A DNA stretch of 64,000 bases, taken from Lotus japonicus (taxonomy: Eukaryota; Streptophyta; Magnoliopsida; Fabales; Fabaceae). The stretch spans positions 47,011,127-47,075,126 of the forward strand of contig NC_080043.1 of NCBI RefSeq assembly GCF_012489685.1, written 5' to 3'. The translations under genes were made by a program, and so were the position numbers. Of the stretch, positions 46,753 to 58,481 are shown in pieces. Position 1 is the stretch's first letter, and every line of letters starts with the position of its first letter. The notes below the pieces were generated by a model, which was not told where the DNA came from, did no database searches, and was given only the letters and a program-made list of their open reading frames with translations.

Positions 46753-49700
46753 TGTAAGGCCCAAGTTTTTCAGTTTATACCAAGTGAATAAATTCTTATT
46801 CACCAGTAGGTTTGATGCATGGCGAAGGGAAACCTGAACAAGAGTTTAGTAAATGAAATAAATGTATGAAGGAGAAAGTTCAGGAAAAGTCTGAGGTTCG
46901 TATTGAAGTCAATAAAAGTTATAGCACGATCGTTTTACGCTTAAACCTAGGTCAGAAACCCTAGTATATAGCTAATTTTCACTTTTAGGCACGACGGAAG
47001 TTAATTCCAAAAATCTTCAGAGAAATGTTAGAACTTCTCTTTTTCCATATATCACAATCGTTTCGAGGCGAAACTCTAGGATCTACGAACGTCCGATTCC
47101 AATCATCGGAAGTTTGCCGAAACCGAATCCCTGGTATTTCAAAACCCTAGAATTTCTCGACAATGAAGACTTTTTCTATTCAGAGCTTCAAATGAATATT
47201 CCACACGCGTACACCCATTTCTCTTGATGATTTCAATCTTTCTTCAGAAGGAAGTTTTCTATTCCGACATTCGATGCAAAAAGCAACTTATCGGGTAAAA
47301 TAGTTTTACACCGACTATGCATTAGTTGCCAAAAATACAAGGAGACCTCTTTATAGTTTTGGAAATCTTTTGCCAAAACATATCTATTAATTCTTGGAGA
47401 ATGAAGTCGGAAAAATCAGATTCGCGAAACTTTCATTTTCCCGCGAATTTCCAACCTTTATATATAGCAAAGAAAGGAAGAAAAAACTCAAATTTTCCTC
47501 CATTTTCTTCATCAAGGCCGCGAGTTCTACAAGGGAGGGAGAAGAGAAGATTTTCTTCATCGTTTGCTTGATCGTCGATCAATCAGTTTCTACTTCAAGG
47601 CTTCGAGGTATAGTCGCTAATCCTTACCTCTGATCGCTTTTTCCCTAGCTTTTCTGTAGAGTTTTCTGAGCGGATAGTTTATGGGTTTTTGCAAAACTAT
47701 CCTGATTCTTTCATTTCTGATTCTAAACCTCTTCCCTATGCGCCCAAGATCACTTCTGCCGGGTTAGATTTTCCGTTATGTCGCCGGAATTCCGCCGGAA
47801 TCAATTTGAGCCTAAAATACCCATTTTTGGAGTTTTTGGTGTAAAGCTTCAACCTTTAGGCTGAAAACTATCGCCTTAGCTTAGTGCTAGTAGGATTAGT
47901 TGTCATAAACGTCGTTGGTGACGTCCCTGCAAAATTTGATTTTTGGGATTTCAGTTTTGAAAAATCCTAAGTTAAAAATCATGACCAAAATACCCCTGCG
48001 ACAGTTTTTGATCCGATAATTTTTCCGAGTTCAGAATACCCTTAGTTACGGCTAATGATAGTATAGGAACCAAGTTTGATCGAAGAAAAATCGAGTCTCC
48101 TAAATACCTAAAGTGGCCGAACCTATTAGGGGGGAAGAGGAAAATTTCCTTTTCCGAAAACTTGTCTTTCGCGCTAGATTATCGTACCTTAGAGTATAGA
48201 TTACTTCGAGTAACCTTAGTAAGTATCGATAGCTTAGTTTTCGATAGACTCTGATAGTATTTCTGTGGTTTTGCTCTAAAGGTTATTTTGAGGAATTCCC
48301 AGAGGAGCAAGCCTTTGATTGTGAACAAGTGTTAGGAGATCGTCCTGGAGAATCTACAGGTGAGGGCTTCTCACTGAATCTCTAGTTAATGCTTAGGGTC
48401 GATGTTTTCGACATTGTTTATTGTTTATGCACTGGATTGTGTGTGATGGGAAAATGTTTTCTGAGGCTTCGGCTGACAATGTAGATGATTCATCTACTCA
48501 ATGTTTTTGAGATTGACTTACATGCTATGTGCTATGTGGGTAATCTAGGATATGTGGTGCATGCTTTATATGCTAAGTGCTAAGTGTTTATGATGCGATT
48601 TATTGATATATGACATGTTATTGATTGTGATGATTTAAATATGCTCTATACTGGAATCTGAGATTTTGAATGGTGAGAATAGCGGGCAGGTCATGCCGAT
48701 TTTATTTTGAGAGTTTTGAGAAAGTTTGATAGGACGAACGAGGTTCGGGCCTTAATTTTGTTTAGTGGATCGAGACCTCCTCTGGAAGCGACTTGGGATT
48801 GGGAGATCCTGAAAATGTATAAGACTTGCGATAAGACAAAATGGAATCTATTTTATAAAGAAAATTCATAAGACCTTAAATAACCTCAAAATCTTTAAGT
48901 AATGATAACAACCTCGAAGGAAGGCATTGGAAGTCAAATCATAGTTTTGGAAAAACGAGGAGTGTCGTCGGATCCAAGTGTTGAGTTTGTTGTTGTGCTG
49001 TTGGAGCAGCGTTTGTTGTTGTGCTGTTGGAGCAGCGTTTATTGTTGTGCTGTTGGAGCAGCGTTTGTTATTGTGCTGTTGGAGCAGCGTTTGTTGTGGT
49101 GCTGTTGGAGCAGCTATGGGTCTTTATGAAGTGTGTCTTTTGGTCGCAGAATCGACTTTACCTTAGGGTAAGCTTTTAGAGACTTTAACTTCCCTAGAAC
49201 ACGTGGCGACGTGTCGAGTGAGGACGGAGACGTTGTTTGACTAATCATTTTGCATACATGCAACATTAATGGGGTATTAACACAGGACGTACTCTGGACC
49301 TCGTCGGTTTCCAAAATGGTCATAAGACCCGGAATGCCGTGAAAGAGCGTTTATAGACGTCTCTTGTAGTAGACCGAAATGGCAGACCTACGGGTTTACT
49401 GCTGATCTGGCTACCTTTGTGTGGTGTAAGAGGCACGCGGGCCGAAATGGTTCCACCGTGGCTGGTGTTAGGGCTGATCCGTTTGATGTCCATCCCTTTC
49501 CAGAATGCATGTGGTTAACCTGCATATCATTTCATGCCACATGCATACTGACTTAGTGATGAGTGTGTTTGATACTTGTTAATTCTATTTGAGGCATGTT
49601 AACTGTGATTTATCGTCGTTTATATTCATCATGAGATATGCAACCCTAGGATGTTATCCCTAGCTAAAAGCCTAAGTGGCTATCCTATTATCTGTATCTA

Positions 49701-50429
49701 TCCTTGCTATTATTTACATAATTCTTTGGAGTTGACCCTCGCGTCTTCTGTGTGTGCTTTGGCGAACAAACGCCCTTTGTCAGATGTCTTTGGCGGACTA
49801 GTTCACGACGGTTCACCCTTCGGGGGAAACTAGAGTTGGGATGCTGGAACAGGAGCGCATCGCGATAGCGAGCGGAGGACGGAGGATGTTCCTAGACTTA
49901 GTCGTTCTGGATTCAGATTCGGACGACGATCACGCTAGCATGTAGGATTGAGTGTTAGTGTGAGCTCCTCGAGATGGGATTAGTGTAGGAGTATAGTCTT
50001 AGCTCTGAACATCATTTGTTTCATTCGGGACAGGGTAGTTTCCCACCTATAGCTTTTTGTGTGGTTTCGTTACGGGAATCACAGAGAGTTGGTTGGACTT
50101 AGGAAGTCTTGTTTCAGGCCGATGGGCCAGCTTATTCTCATTTTGAGGGATAGTGTTGCGGACACTTAACCTTTTCTTTTGGTCTGTACTTTTGCCTACG
50201 GGCGCTACTCTTCTATTACCCGTCACTGGAGGTTCACTCGTGACGAGGTTGCTACTTACAGCGGGGGCTGTTTATATATTGTATATTAGTTTTATTACTT
50301 TTCACACTTGGGTTTTATTTATTTCAGTCTTGTCTTAGTTATAATCGAAAAAAAAAATATATTCATGTTTTTCCGCATTAAGTTTTCTTTTGGTTACTAA
50401 AGTGACGCCACCGAAATCGGGGTGTTACA
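46753..50429 (+). repeat. 3' LTR of GypN-2 (3677 bp)
   Basis: Same length as the 5' LTR. Ends cggggtgttaca, followed by the ggatc duplication. Includes the 26-bp array at 48995-49114. No coding signal beyond the LTR ORF remnant. Confidence 0.96.
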
Positions 50430-50520
50430 GGATCCTCCATTCTAGACTTTAGGAAAAAGAGAATGTATGATGTAAAAGCAAGGTGATTATGAATAAAAAA
50501 GATTTTGCAAACACAGTATG

Positions 50521-50555
<35 letters not shown>

Positions 50556-50659
50556 TAGATAATCACAAACGAACAAAGTAGAATAACTAAGGAAAAAGAA
50601 ACAGAAGTTAACAAAATAAAATAAGGTTAGAGAAAAAGAAAAGCGAAGAGATCCTAAAA
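50430..50659 (-). other. CopA-3 sequence between GypN-2 and envelope-like ORF
   Basis: Begins with the TSD and the last codons of the antisense ORF (plus strand 50435-50444), then non-coding DNA with an (AT)n run at about 50525-50552. Confidence 0.8.
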
Positions 50660-53522
50660 CTAGGGTTTATCAGATCGACGCAGAAGTTCCATCATCATTT
50701 GCTTCATGTCCTGTAGCATAGACTCATGAGTATCAAGACGTTGTTCCATGAGGTCAAGTCTGGATGAGCTGGACTGTGTAGAACTAGAAGGAACATTCTG
50801 AGCAGCTTGATTAGCAGGAGTGGAAGCAGAAACAGCCGGAGTAAAAACCACTGGTGCCAGTCTACGGGCTTCAACTTCAGCTTCAAGTCGCTCTGCCTCT
50901 AATCTGGCTTGTTCAGCTTGAGCTGCTGCTTGACGTGCAGCTTCTTCAGCTTCCTCTTGCTTTCTTCTGGCCTCTTCAGCAGCTGCAAGGAGCTTGTGTC
51001 TTTGTTCTTGTTCATGAAGAGCCACTCTTCTGGCAAACCTCTACTTAGCAGCAGCTATCCTCTGATCTCTTTCAGCAATGAGAAGACTCATCACAGCAGG
51101 AACCTGAGCAACTAACCAAGTACTCAGATTATCCCATTCCTCAGCAACAGAGTCAGGATTCTCACTCAGGTCAGTGTGACCTTGCACGTTGCGTAGCATC
51201 AAAGAAGCTTCTTGATTAAACACATTGATGCACTCGGAGAGAGAGGTGGGTCTGAGGTGAGTGTAGGGAACTATGGAGAGGTATTGATCTGGAGAGGTTG
51301 GGTGATTGCTGCTGTGAGCTTCAGAGACACCTTGGGGAGAGCCAATGTCACAGGTTTGGACATGAGGTTCAGAGGCTCCAAGGTGTTGTTCAGAAGTTTC
51401 AACCAGAGGATTGGGTGATCTAACCGAAGAGTGGTTAGACACAGATTGTTCTGGGTCTGGTTGAACTGGCTCTTGTTGGATAGGGTCAGGTTGAGCTTGA
51501 GCTAAAGGGTCTGCCTCATGTAAGGGATTGGCCAACATAGGTTCATCTGGGTCAACTAGATGTTCAGGTCTAGGGCCAGGATATCTCCTAGGGCTTGGAC
51601 ATGTGAGGTAATACTCTTCGAGGCTAGACACCTTGTCTTTGCTGACTTCCATGAGTTTTCTAATGGATTCAGAGTTGTTGGAAGGGGAGGAGTCAGCAAC
51701 ATTGATTGGGAATGATACAGGTGTATAGACACTTGATGAATCTGTATCAGTGGTTCTGGCAACCAGACGTTCTGATGCTCTGGGGACAGAGTGATCAGAA
51801 GTTCTGGGTTCAGATTCTGGTTGGTTGGGCTCTGGTTGTTCTGGGATGATGGGGTCAGAAGTTAATGGGTTATACTGGATGGTAATAGGTGAGGTTGGAT
51901 CAGAGGGTCCGGTGGGTTGGTTCTGAAGCATATTCCAGAGAGGTGCTTCATTTGGAGAAGGTTGGAAAAATGAAGACCTTGGTGAATTGGGTGGTGAAGT
52001 AGTTTGTGTGGCTGGTTGGGACTCTGGGATAGGAGTGAGTGGGTTGGAGGAATGTTTTAGCATAGCAGAGATGGGGAGTGCATCAAATGTATCTAAATCA
52101 TCATCAGAAGCGATAGCAGACTTACTCTGACAGGAGTCTCAATCCTTCTGATAACTTGAGCAGCAGGTTCCACACTTGTAGGCCTCACCACAAGTCTGAC
52201 TTGTTTCTTCTTCTTCTTGGAAGGAGAAGGACTAGCTTTATTAGAACCAACATTACCATCACCACCAGCATCAGGCTTGATGGTTTCATCATGTTTCCTC
52301 TTTGGCTGGTCAGCCTTCTTCTTCTTCTTCTGAGAACCATCAGATTCCTCAGAGGATTCTTCTAAGACCATCTTCCTCTGAACTTTCCTCTTGGTAGGAG
52401 AGGGAAACTCTGGAGCTGGCGGCAGTCTTCTAAAGAATTCATCGAGATCAATTTCAAAGCCTTGAGCTCTTAGGTCTTTAACATAGCACCTAATAGCTTC
52501 AGGGTTGTCAGCCTGTGTCCACAGAGGGTAGTCATTCAGAGGCACCCTTCTCTTTCTAATTTCAGAAGATGTGTCTTCATGAGCTGGGGCAATTTTCTTC
52601 TGGACCAGACCCATCTTCTTCAGAGAATTTGCAGTGAAGACATCACTGACAATGGTGGTCAGATCCTCTACGCATCCAGCATTGACCAGATCTTGCACCA
52701 GGTTGCTTTCAATGAAGAGATCTGATAGCAACCTCCCAAAAGGGATATACTTGATTGCTGACTTGATGGAGGCAGTAGTTCTGAACTTCATGATACACTC
52801 CTTCAAGTAAGAGAACAGGAAGTAGGGAAGCAGATCTTCTGCTTGTCTTGGATGAAGAACAGCATCGCCTTCTGGCTGAAATTGATGTAATCTGGGGAAC
52901 TGCCCTTTGGCCCTTGGTTGATACAATGCAGCAGAATCTTGTGCCATATTCTGAGCTTGGGATGAAGATCCACGACCTTGTAATCAGTCTTGCCCGGTTT
53001 GTATGTGGTGTATAGGGCCTTGTTGGTCTCATCCTTCGTCTTGGGTTTCAGCTTCGATTCAGTGAGTTGAATTCGATACCCACGTGCAGTCTCTGCACCC
53101 AGTAGGTTCACAAATGACTTTTCTATAATTATGATCCTCCTTCCAAGAATGTAGGATACCACCTGAGTGTCATCGCAGTCAGCGTGTTTCCAGAATTCCT
53201 TGATCAACTTGTCGTACACCAGTCCTCGAAGCTTGTTGAAGTAATTTTCCCAGCCTTGAACACGGACTTCAGGACGAAGATCATACCCATTTGTAGCAAG
53301 ATTGTCGAGGTCGAATCTCCATTCTGCCAGTACTTGAAGTTCCTCAGGAGCATACACACAATGAACGACACAGCCCCGTTCTGCAATCGGAATAACTTGC
53401 TCTTGAGCTTGACCTTGACCTTGATCAGGAACTTCGGGACCAATTTGGCCTGTAACTTGACCCACTACCATATGAGGGAACTGGGTTGCATCTGCAGTAT
53501 CTCTTCTGGTTTGTCTCACCAT
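50660..53522 (-). pseudogene. Envelope-like ORF of CopA-3, frameshifted
   Basis: Starts MVRQTRRDTADA at 53522. Open to about 52810, where a frameshift near CFPTSCS breaks the conserved PYFLFSYLKEC segment. The frame resumes (52947-52093), then a further break near 52080 and a stop between RIAAAK and the coiled coil at about 51040. Lys clusters (KKKKADQPKRK, SPSKKKKKQVR), the Pro/Ser/Thr region and the C-terminal EEARRKQEEAEEAARQ coiled coil are all recognisable. Has a sense codon where CopA-1 has its TAG. Confidence 0.85.
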
Positions 53523-53966
53523 TTTGGAGCGGTTGAAGGTTTTGGGTAGAAGATGAAGTTGAAAGATGAAGAGAGAGCGAGAGATAGATCGTGGGTAAGC
53601 GGTTTTTGAAAATATAGAAGAGAGAGAGAGTAAAAACCGAAAATGTAGGAGATCGTGTGTGTATAGTGGGTTTTATCAAATAACCGTTGTTGATTCAAAA
53701 AGCATTTTAAGATCAACGGTTAAAAATTTAAGACATGATAGTAACAGTAAATACACATATCACACGCAGGAGACAAGCACATCTACACTTATCATGACAG
53801 ACTGTCACAGGGGCACAAGGAACTATGCATCAGAGATACTGACACACGTGTTACTGTCTCAGCTTCAGAGTCAGCACCAATGGGTACTTACACTCTGATG
53901 GAGTTACCTTCTGGACTAGACATCTTCTGATCAAGAAGTATCATAGTCAGAGGTTCTGATCCATCT
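53523..53966 (-). promoter_or_regulatory. pol-env spacer of CopA-3
   Basis: Inverted aaccgtt and aacggtt cores at 53682-53722 and a purine-rich (CT-rich on the minus strand) leader at about 53523-53640. Same layout as the other copies. Confidence 0.5.
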
Positions 53967-54754
53967 TCACTCTGGACAAAAGTCCATATTCAGATTTTTC
54001 AGAATAAAATTAAATCTATCCTCTGCTAAGGGCTTTGTAAAGATATCTGCCCATTGATGGTCAGTATCAACAAACTTCAGAAGAAGTACGCCCTTTTGTA
54101 CATAATCTCTAATAAAGTGATACTTTACCTCAATGTGCTTTGCCCTTGAATGTAGGATAGGATTCTTACTCAAAGATATTGCAGCAGTGTTATCACAATA
54201 GATTGGGATATTGCTCTCAAGGATTTGATAATCCTCCAGCTGATGTTTCATCCAGAGCATCTGGGTGCTGCAAATTGCTGCTGAGATATATTCTGCCTCT
54301 GCAGTGGATAGTGCAATGGTTGATTGCCTCTTGCTTGCCCATGAGACTAAATTGCTTCCTAGAAATTGACAATTTCCAGAAGTACTTTTTCTCTCTGTTC
54401 TATCTCCAGCATAATCAGCATCACAATAACCTGAAAGCTTATACTCTGATGTTTTCTTATACATCAAGCCAAGGTTAGTGGTGCCTTTCAGATACCTTAG
54501 GATCCTCTTAGCAGCAGTTAAGTGGGTTTCCCTTGGATCTGATTGGAAACGAGCACATAAATGAACACTAAATAATATATCTGGCCTAGATGCAGTTAAG
54601 TATAGAAGTGAACCTATCATACCACGATAAAGCTTCTGACAAACTTTACCACTTGCATCTTCTTTCTCCAGAATGCATGTAGGATGCATTGGAGTCTTGG
54701 CCACTGTAGATTCCAGCATATTGAACTTCTTCAGAAGTTCTTTAGTGTACTTGC
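53967..54754 (-). pseudogene. CopA-3 Pol, end of RT and RNase H
   Basis: Reads [16 protein letters not shown] to the Pol stop, with CDADYAGD and STAEAEYIS. Open, but separated from the rest of RT by the filler at 54755-56039; about 124 bp of RT just after [12 protein letters not shown] are missing. Confidence 0.92.
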
Positions 54755-55970
54755 TGAAGGTATGAAAAACGGTAGAAAGGGGGGGTTTGAATAACGTTTT
54801 CAGAACAAAACTTCCACCTTAAAGATTTAGACAAATCTTTCGAGAACTTAAGTGCTAAAGATAAGAGATAGAAAAGCACACAAGGATTTTATCCTGGTTC
54901 ACTTGATAAATCACTCAAGCTACTCCAGTCCACCCGTTAAGGTGATTTCTTCCTTCTTAGAATGAAGGCAATCCACTAATCAGGTAAGAGTTACAACTGC
55001 ACTTGAAACCTACAAGTGACTAACAATTACACTGACTTAGCTCACACTAAGATTCACTCTCTTAGTCTTCTCTAGGATCCGATCAACCTTGATCTCCTAA
55101 AGGAACTAAACAAACTGTTTATCAAAGAATTGTTTACAAGAGATTTGCTTCTAAAAAGCTAATTGTAAACTCAATGAATTTCAGATGAAAGAAAGCTTAG
55201 AATATTTTGAATATGTCTTGCGCGTGTGTATTACTTCTTTTTCTTCTAGCCGCTTCTTTCAATCTTCAGCCTCTATATATACTCCAAGGATTAGGGTTGA
55301 GCGTTGCATGGGAAATGCTACCGTTGGAGGGCAGTTCTGGAAAATCCAGCTTCTGCTGTGGCTGAGAACGTTAGGTAGGTCGTCAGGAAGGTACACTTGC
55401 TTTTGTACTTGGATAGCGACTTGACCTTTTAACCTAGGAGACTTCTGATCAGAGGAATACTTCATATTGGAACTTGTGAAGCCGGTTGATCAGAGTCAGA
55501 GGGAAAGCACAGATCCTCTGACCATTGTATCTTCTGATTCTGAACTAACACGGAAGAACATGGCCTTCAGAGTTTCTTGCTTCTGGACTTCAGAGTTTCC
55601 ACTATTCAGCTTCTGCAACTTCAGAGTCTTCTACACCATCAGAACATCTGAACCTTCAGTGTTTCTTGGTTATCAGAACTTCTGGATCTTCAGAGCTTTT
55701 AGTGACTGAGTCCTAATCAGAGTTTGTATAACTTCAGAACTTCTGAAGCTTTTCCACTGTTCATACTGAACATGGTGAATGCGAAAGCGTTGCTTGGGTT
55801 ACTCTTTATACACAGTGCTTCTGATTTGTGTGAGATTGAGTTGAGGTCAGAGCCTGTAAATAGCACACTCAGAAAAACACGTTAGAGTACCACAATTGTT
55901 CATATCAAAAGGTTAACTTGTAATCATCAAAACATAGAGTTGTACTACTAGATCAAAACTTGATCTTACA
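54755..55970 (-). repeat. Complete subfamily A LTR inserted in CopA-3 RT
   Basis: Plus-strand tgaaggtatg to gatcttaca, 1216 bp. Its element-3' end meets pol exactly; its element-5' end is followed by 69 bp of GypT LTR. It shares CopA-2 markers (ttgcagaagctgaatag) but is not identical to it. No PBS or internal sequence. Confidence 0.93.
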
Positions 55971-56039
55971 CTGTTCAAATCAGCTGATTTCAGCGTCTAA
56001 ACTTCTCCCCTGCATGCTCCTGAGCGTGTTCTGCGGATT
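55971..56039 (+). repeat. 69-bp GypT LTR fragment copied with the LTR
   Basis: Reverse complement of 22193-22261, including the insertion point next to the copia LTR. The diagnostic gcaggggagaag matches 22219-22230 and not 33121 or 13578 (gcagggaagaag). It ends in a shared gatt with the pol side. Confidence 0.9.
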
Positions 56040-58196
56040 GATTAGCAGAACCAAATATAATATCATCAACATAGATTTGCACAATTAAGATATCATCTTT
56101 GTAAGTTTTGCAAAAGAGAGTTGTATCTACTTTACCCCTTACAAACTCATTCTCTAGAAGGAATGAGCTGAGTCTCTCATACCATGCTCTGGGAGCTTGC
56201 TTCAGACCATAGAGTGATTTCTTCAATTTGAACACATGGTCTGGTTTCTTTTCATCTTCAAAACCTGGGTGTTGATGAACATAAACTTCCTCTGAAATAT
56301 AGCCATTTAGGAAGGCACTCTTCACATCCATCTGATGAAGAACTATGTTATGATTCACTGAGAAAGAGATCAACAGTCTGATTGCTTCTAGTCTTGCTAC
56401 TGGAGCAAATGTTTCAGTGTAGTCTATTCCTTCCTGCTGGCTGTAGCCTTGAGCAACTAGCCTCGCCTTGTTTCTAACTACATCTCCTTTCTCATTCAAC
56501 TTGTTTCTGAACACCCATTTTGTTCCAATTACATGGACACTCTCAGGCTTCTTCACCAAGCTCCAAACATCGTTCTTTGAGAATTGATTCAATTCTTCTT
56601 CCATGGCCAGAATCCAATCCTTGTCCTGAAGAGCTTCATCTATGGACTTGGGTTCAATTAAGGACACCAATCCTTTCAGATTAAGCAAGGTCTCTTCAGA
56701 GGGTCTGAAGGCTGATCTGGTTCTGACTGGTTCGTCTTTGTTGCCCAGAATCAATTCCTTCGGATGAGCTGCAGTGATTCTGCTCTTCTTCAGAGTTTGT
56801 GAATCAGAGGGACCAGCTTCTTCTTCTGGTTCATCTTCCTCTGGCTTAGCTTCCTCTGGAGCTTTACCTTTGTCAGAAACATTTATGCTCATATCTGCAA
56901 ACTTCTCAACTAGCTTTGACTGGTCAGAGTCAAGCTTATCGTCAAATCTAACATGAATAGACTCTTCAATAGTCTTAGCATCAGTATTATAAAATCTAAA
57001 ACCTTTAGATCTTTCAGAGTAACCAAGTAATAGACATTTAAAAGACTTAGCATCAAATTTATGCAATCTATCCTTAGTATTAAGAACATAACAAACACAA
57101 CCAAAAGGATGAAAATAAGAAATGTTGGGTTTTATGTTCTTCCACAATTCATAAGGAGTCTTATTCAGAATTGGTCTCACAGAGATTCTGTTCTGAATGT
57201 AACATGTTGTATTTACTGCCTCTGCCCAAAAGTGCTTAGCCATGCCAGTTTCTTGGAGCATGGTTCTAGCCATCTCCTGAAGAGTTCTGTTCTTCCTCTC
57301 AACAACACCATTTTGTTGAGGAGTTCTGGGACAAGAGAAATCATGTGCAATTCCATAGGAATCGAACAGACTCTCAAACTTGTCATTCTCAAACTCTCCA
57401 CCATGGTCACTTCTGACACGCACAATCCTACAAGCCTTCTCGTTTTGCACTTGGGCTATGAAGGTAGAGAACACAACATGAAACTCATCCTTGCGGGTTA
57501 GAAACTTTACCCATGTCCAGCGGCTGTAGTCATCAACGATAACCATCCCATATCTCTTGCCACCTATAGACTCAGTTTTCACTGGTCCAAAAAGGTCGAT
57601 ATGCAGAAGTTCCAACGGCCTTGAGGTTGAGACAACATTCTTTGCCTTGAAAGGGACTTTAGTGAATTTGCCTTTCTGACATGCTTCACAAAGAGCGTCT
57701 GAAGCGAACTTCAGATTGGGTAAGCCCCTGACAAGGTTTAGCTTGCTCAGCTGAGAAATCTTTCTCATACTGGCATGCCCTAACCGTCTATGCCATACCC
57801 ACTGCTCTTCATTAACAAAAAGAAGGCACTTCAAATTCTAAGCCTCCAACTCAGATAATCTGATCTTATAAATGTTGTTCTACCTCTTGCTGTTAAACAG
57901 AACAGAGCCATCGATCTGACTTACAGCCCGGCAGGACTTTTGATTAAAGATAACATCATAGACAATAAGTTATGAGTTAAGCCGTCTACCAATAACACAT
58001 TATCAATGCATGGACTATTATCTACACAAATAGTACCAGTACCAACAATTTTACCCTTTTCATTTCCTCCAAAGCCAACTTCGCCTCCAGGCTTAAGTTT
58101 TAGCTCTTGGAACATACGCCTTTCTCCCGTCATGTGACGCGAGCATCCACTGTCCAGATACCATGATTGGTGTTTCAGTGGAGCTATCAAGGATAT
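56036..58196 (-). pseudogene. pol: CopA-3 Pol: protease, integrase and most of RT
   Basis: Protease [12 protein letters not shown], integrase [33 protein letters not shown], and RT to [12 protein letters not shown]. Lesions: CAG to TAG near 57838, another nonsense codon near 57880, and a 24-bp deletion near 57961. The long open part is 57834-55990, whose last 14 codons come from the gypsy filler. Confidence 0.9.
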
Positions 58197-58481
58197 CTGC
58201 AACATAGATAATCTTATCCTTAGGTACCCATTTTCTGGGTCCTCTCTTGTTAGTTACCCCAGAGGTTCTGATCACCTTGGGTTTCTCAACATGATAATGT
58301 AAAGGAATTTTTGCATGATATTTAGACATAGAGAAAGATCCCTTTTTGAGAGGGGGTTTTGCAACTTCAGCAGGTAAAGGATCAGGCAATATGGTACCAG
58401 AGGGAACAAAGCATTCATACAAAGATTTAGCTTTAGACACAGAGGGCTCATTTCTAATTGGTTTAGAATAGCCAATTGTTG
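58093..58481 (-). pseudogene. gag: CopA-3 Gag C-terminus inside retained intron-like segment
   Basis: Reads [19 protein letters not shown] to [16 protein letters not shown], the long-Gag end overlapping protease in another frame. The 3' splice-like border ctatgttgcag/atatcc is intact at 58197/58196. Homology stops at 58481. Confidence 0.85.

Larger units (their letters stand above)
40117..50429 (+). mobile_element. GypN-2: non-autonomous Ty3/gypsy element with paired LTRs and TSD ggatc
   Basis: LTRs of 3677 bp each flank a 2959-bp interior with gag, a dead protease stub, about 1.26 kb of non-coding DNA and a chromodomain-like tail. RT, RNase H and integrase core are absent. TSD ggatc at 40112-40116 and 50430-50434. 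I counted about 30 substitutions between the LTRs and no length change, so the insertion is fairly recent. Related in LTR ends, PBS and Gag to GypT. Confidence 0.94.
37719..58481 (-). mobile_element. CopA-3: minus-strand copia element nested in CopB, itself interrupted twice
   Basis: Its 3' LTR (37719-38928) is at the left; then come 3' non-coding, antisense ORF, envelope-like ORF, pol and gag end, running rightwards. The 5' LTR, PBS and Gag N-terminus are lost at 58481. Interrupted by GypN-2 (40117-50429) and by an LTR-plus-gypsy filler (54755-56039). It keeps the gag segment that CopA-2 lacks. Confidence 0.9.
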
